A DNA stretch of 64,000 nt from Flavobacterium succinicans. GTDB taxonomy: Bacteria; Bacteroidota; Bacteroidia; Flavobacteriales; Flavobacteriaceae. Every line of letters begins with the position of its first letter. The first letter of the stretch is position 1. The translations under genes were made by a program, and so were the position numbers. The DNA lies in the NCBI RefSeq assembly GCF_001662485.1, contig NZ_JMTM01000035.1, forward strand, positions 62,001 through 126,000, written 5' to 3'. Positions 61,905 through 64,000 of the stretch are shown piece by piece. Under the pieces are notes generated by a model. That model was not told the origin of the DNA. It worked only from the letters and a program-made list of their open reading frames with translations, and made no database searches.

Positions 61905-62222
61905 ATGCTAAACCCGCAATTAGGTTACCATTCGTATTACGTTTACATCATAACGAACAAATATCGTTCAACCTATTACATTGGCATGACCAATAATTTA
62001 AAGCTAAGGCTACAGCAACATAAAGACAATATTGAAACAAATAATAAAACATTTGCATCGAAATACACTATTGAATTTCTAGTCTATTATGAAAAATTCG
62101 TTTGGGTTCAAGAAGCAATTGCAAAAGAAAAAGAATTAAAAAAATGGAGAAGAGATAAAAAACTTGCCTTAATTCGAGATTTTAATCCACAATTTGAATT
62201 CTTAAATCATCATTTTGACTAA
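61905..62222 (+). CDS. GIY-YIG endonuclease domain protein
   Basis: 105 residues. The GIY-YIG core is seen as YYVYIITNKYRSTYYIGMTN (about 11-30), with the conserved arginine/ histidine in LKLRLQQHKDN, glutamate in VQEAIAKEKELKKW and the basic end RRDKKLALIRDF. Small proteins of this kind (UPF0213-like) are single-domain nucleases; they are scattered in bacteria, often near repeats. It sits between hsdS and hsdR, within a duplicated region. Confidence 0.92.
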   Translation: MLNPQLGYHSYYVYIITNKYRSTYYIGMTNNLKLRLQQHKDNIETNNKTFASKYTIEFLVYYEKFVWVQEAIAKEKELKKWRRDKKLALIRDFNPQFEFLNHHFD

Positions 62223-62311
62223 CCGTTGCCTTTTCAACGAAGGAAAAATACTTCACAAAGTAAGTATTGGTAAAAAATAATATACTATTTTAGTCGCATC
62301 AATAAAAATCC

Positions 62312-64000
62312 ATGCAGAGCAACTTTACCTTTCTTCAACCCGAATTCCCAGAAATCTACCGAGAGATTGCAGAGGCCGAAAAACACACTTTTACAGCGCC
62401 ACGTTATGCGGCCTTGTTGTGTAGGAGTACACTAGAAAAAACCTTGTTTTGGTTGTACAAAAACGATGAAGATTTAGAGTTGCCTTATGACACCAAATTA
62501 GGTGCCCTACTCCACCACGAAAGTTTCAAAAACATCCTTAAACCAAGTATGTTGATGGAATTGGATGTCGTGCGCTTAAACGGAAACAATGCGGCTCATG
62601 GTAAAACAGTCAAAGCGCTAGAAGCTTTGCAATCTTTAAAAAATAGCTTTCGCTTTTTGACTTTTTTAAGCAAATATTACAGCGAAAACAATCCCGATAT
62701 TCCTGAGTTTGACGAAAGAGTAATTCCCTACGGAGATACCAATGACAAAAATGCCAAACAACTTCAGGCCTTGGCCGAAAAACTCGAACAAGAACGTGCC
62801 GAAGCTCAAAAAGCAGTAAAAGAACAAGAAAAACTTGCCGAAGAAAATGAAGCATTACGCAAACAAGTAAACGAACAACTGCAACTAATTGCGGAACGAA
62901 AAGAAGTACGTTTTCAGGAAATTGCTGTTGAACAAGCTATTCCAGAACTCACATCGGAACACCAAACACGCCTAACCCTAATCGATTTATTATTAAGGGA
63001 AGCCGGTTGGGATACGTTACGAAAAGGTCGCGAAATAGAATTCGAAGTAAGCGGAATGCCCTTAAGCACCAATCCTTCCGGAAAAGGTTTTGTGGATTAT
63101 GTTTTGTGGGGCGATAACGGTTTGCCTTTGGCGGTTGTAGAAGCCAAAAGCACCATTCATTCGGCCTCCAAAGGAAAGCACCAAGCCACTTTATATGCAG
63201 ATTGTTTAGAAAAAAGCACAGGACAACGTCCTATTATTTTTTACAGCAACGGGTTTGAAACCCACATTTGGGACGATACTTTTTATACTGACCGTAAGAT
63301 CCAAGGTTTTTATACCAAAGAAGAATTACAGGTGCTCATTGAAAGACGCTTTGCACGCAAGGATCTTAGAGAATTTCGGGTAAATACCGCTATTGCAGGA
63401 AGGTATTATCAATTGGAAGCCATCAAACGAGTGGCGGAACATTTGGTAACCACCCATCAAAACAAGCTCAAAGGAACCAGCAGAAAAGCCCTATTAGTCA
63501 TGGCAACCGGTAGCGGAAAAACAAGAACTGCTGCGGCAATGGTAGACCTGTTTACCAAATGCAACTGGGCCAAAAGAATCTTGTTTTTGGCCGACAGAAA
63601 TGCGTTGGTCACCCAAGCTAAGAATGCTTTCAAAGAACATTTGCCGCACTTGTCAAGTATTGACTTAACCGAAGAAAAAGAAGACCATGGCACTAGAGTC
63701 GTTTTCTCAACTTATCCCACCATTTTAAACAAAATCGACAGTCTCAAAAACGAAGACGAACGTTTTTATGGTGTGGGTCATTTTGATGTAATTATCATTG
63801 ATGAAGCGCACCGTTCTGTGTATCAAAAATACCAATCAATTTTCAATTATTTCGATGCCATTCTAATTGGATTGACAGCGACTCCCAAAAAAGAAATCGA
63901 TAAAAACACCTATGGCCTATTCGAAATTGAAGATGATAATCCAACCTACGCCTATGAATTGAACAAAGCGGTGGCAGATAATTATTTAAAACCACCCAAA
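62312..64000 (+). CDS. hsdR: type I restriction endonuclease/translocase subunit, partial (runs off the window)
   Basis: 563 residues visible, no stop. The N-terminal helical domain with a long Lys/Glu coiled coil (about 140-200) is followed by the nuclease motif GKGFVDYVLWGDNGLPLAVV, EAKST (about 250-275, D...ExK) and the SF2 helicase motor: MATGSGKTRTAA (Walker A, about 398), IIIDEAHRS (DEAH box) and LTATP (motif III). HsdR cuts DNA after translocation at unmethylated sites. The remaining C-terminal part lies beyond 64,000. Start ATG at 62312; the frame is open from there. Confidence 0.93.
   Translation, partial: MQSNFTFLQPEFPEIYREIAEAEKHTFTAPRYAALLCRSTLEKTLFWLYKNDEDLELPYDTKLGALLHHESFKNILKPSMLMELDVVRLNGNNAAHGKTVKALEALQSLKNSFRFLTFLSKYYSENNPDIPEFDERVIPYGDTNDKNAKQLQALAEKLEQERAEAQKAVKEQEKLAEENEALRKQVNEQLQLIAERKEVRFQEIAVEQAIPELTSEHQTRLTLIDLLLREAGWDTLRKGREIEFEVSGMPLSTNPSGKGFVDYVLWGDNGLPLAVVEAKSTIHSASKGKHQATLYADCLEKSTGQRPIIFYSNGFETHIWDDTFYTDRKIQGFYTKEELQVLIERRFARKDLREFRVNTAIAGRYYQLEAIKRVAEHLVTTHQNKLKGTSRKALLVMATGSGKTRTAAAMVDLFTKCNWAKRILFLADRNALVTQAKNAFKEHLPHLSSIDLTEEKEDHGTRVVFSTYPTILNKIDSLKNEDERFYGVGHFDVIIIDEAHRSVYQKYQSIFNYFDAILIGLTATPKKEIDKNTYGLFEIEDDNPTYAYELNKAVADNYLKPPK

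Overview
The window is chromosomal DNA from a member of Bacteroidota, most likely Flavobacterium or a close relative. It is AT-rich. The tRNA gene and a small-RNA candidate have the -33 TTTG / -7 TAnnTTTG promoter of this phylum with 19-nt spacers. The protein families (TonB-dependent receptors with a carboxypeptidase-regulatory domain, RteC, DUF6943, IntDOT-like integrase, SMEK domain) also point there.

Left chromosomal arm (1-19.5 kb): a TonB-dependent outer-membrane receptor; a saccharopine/alanine-dehydrogenase-like oxidoreductase with a small membrane protein; a serine-hydrolase lipoprotein; and both topoisomerase IV subunits (parE, parC), separated by a lipoprotein, a small membrane protein and a DUF1016 nuclease. 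A co-directional group follows: thiol peroxidase, diacylglycerol kinase, FtsK, LolA-like carrier, LptF/LptG-type permease, and RibB with a degenerate RibA domain. The arm ends at tRNA-Ser(TGA).

Integrated genomic island (about 19,518-55,420): bounded by a 17-bp direct repeat of the tRNA-Ser 3' end, with matching integrase arm-type repeats inside both ends and a tyrosine recombinase next to attL. The first cargo block (21-30.5 kb) looks like Zn/Cd/Co resistance: a CzcA RND pump fused to a TolC-like channel, a CzcB adaptor, an HMA protein, a methyltransferase and a P1B-2 ATPase. The second block (30.7-41.6 kb) handles copper and possibly mercury: HMA and DUF3347 proteins, a thioredoxin, a haem-binding protein, an AraC regulator with a metal-binding N-terminus, a P1B-1 CopA ATPase, a MerC-like protein, and a multicopper oxidase fused to a CopB-like barrel. 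Mobility and replication genes (RteC, HTH, DnaC-like ATPase) follow at 41.7-45 kb; no relaxase is visible. The right part (45-55 kb) resembles a defence hotspot: a GHKL-ATPase/Shedu-like nuclease fusion with DUF3800 and a third, possibly nuclease, gene; a probable minus-strand small RNA beside a Cas9 N-terminal remnant; a UPF0489 protein; about 1.3 kb of noncoding DNA packed with long hairpins; DUF6943; and a SMEK-domain nuclease candidate flanked by duplicated terminators. A conserved four-gene minus-strand cassette comes last.

Right chromosomal arm (55.4-64 kb): a type I restriction-modification locus with a WYL regulator, HIRAN protein, hsdM, a truncated DUF1016 gene, a hypothetical gene, a broken hsdS, an antisense mosaic of tRNA-like fragments, an intact hsdS, a 132-bp duplication carrying the hsdS 3' end, a GIY-YIG nuclease and hsdR, which runs off the window.

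Strongest leads for something undescribed: the three-gene GHKL-Shedu/DUF3800 module, the small RNA beside the cas9 remnant, the hairpin array, and the tRNA-like mosaic in the hsd locus. All functions are read from sequence and family knowledge; no database search was run.
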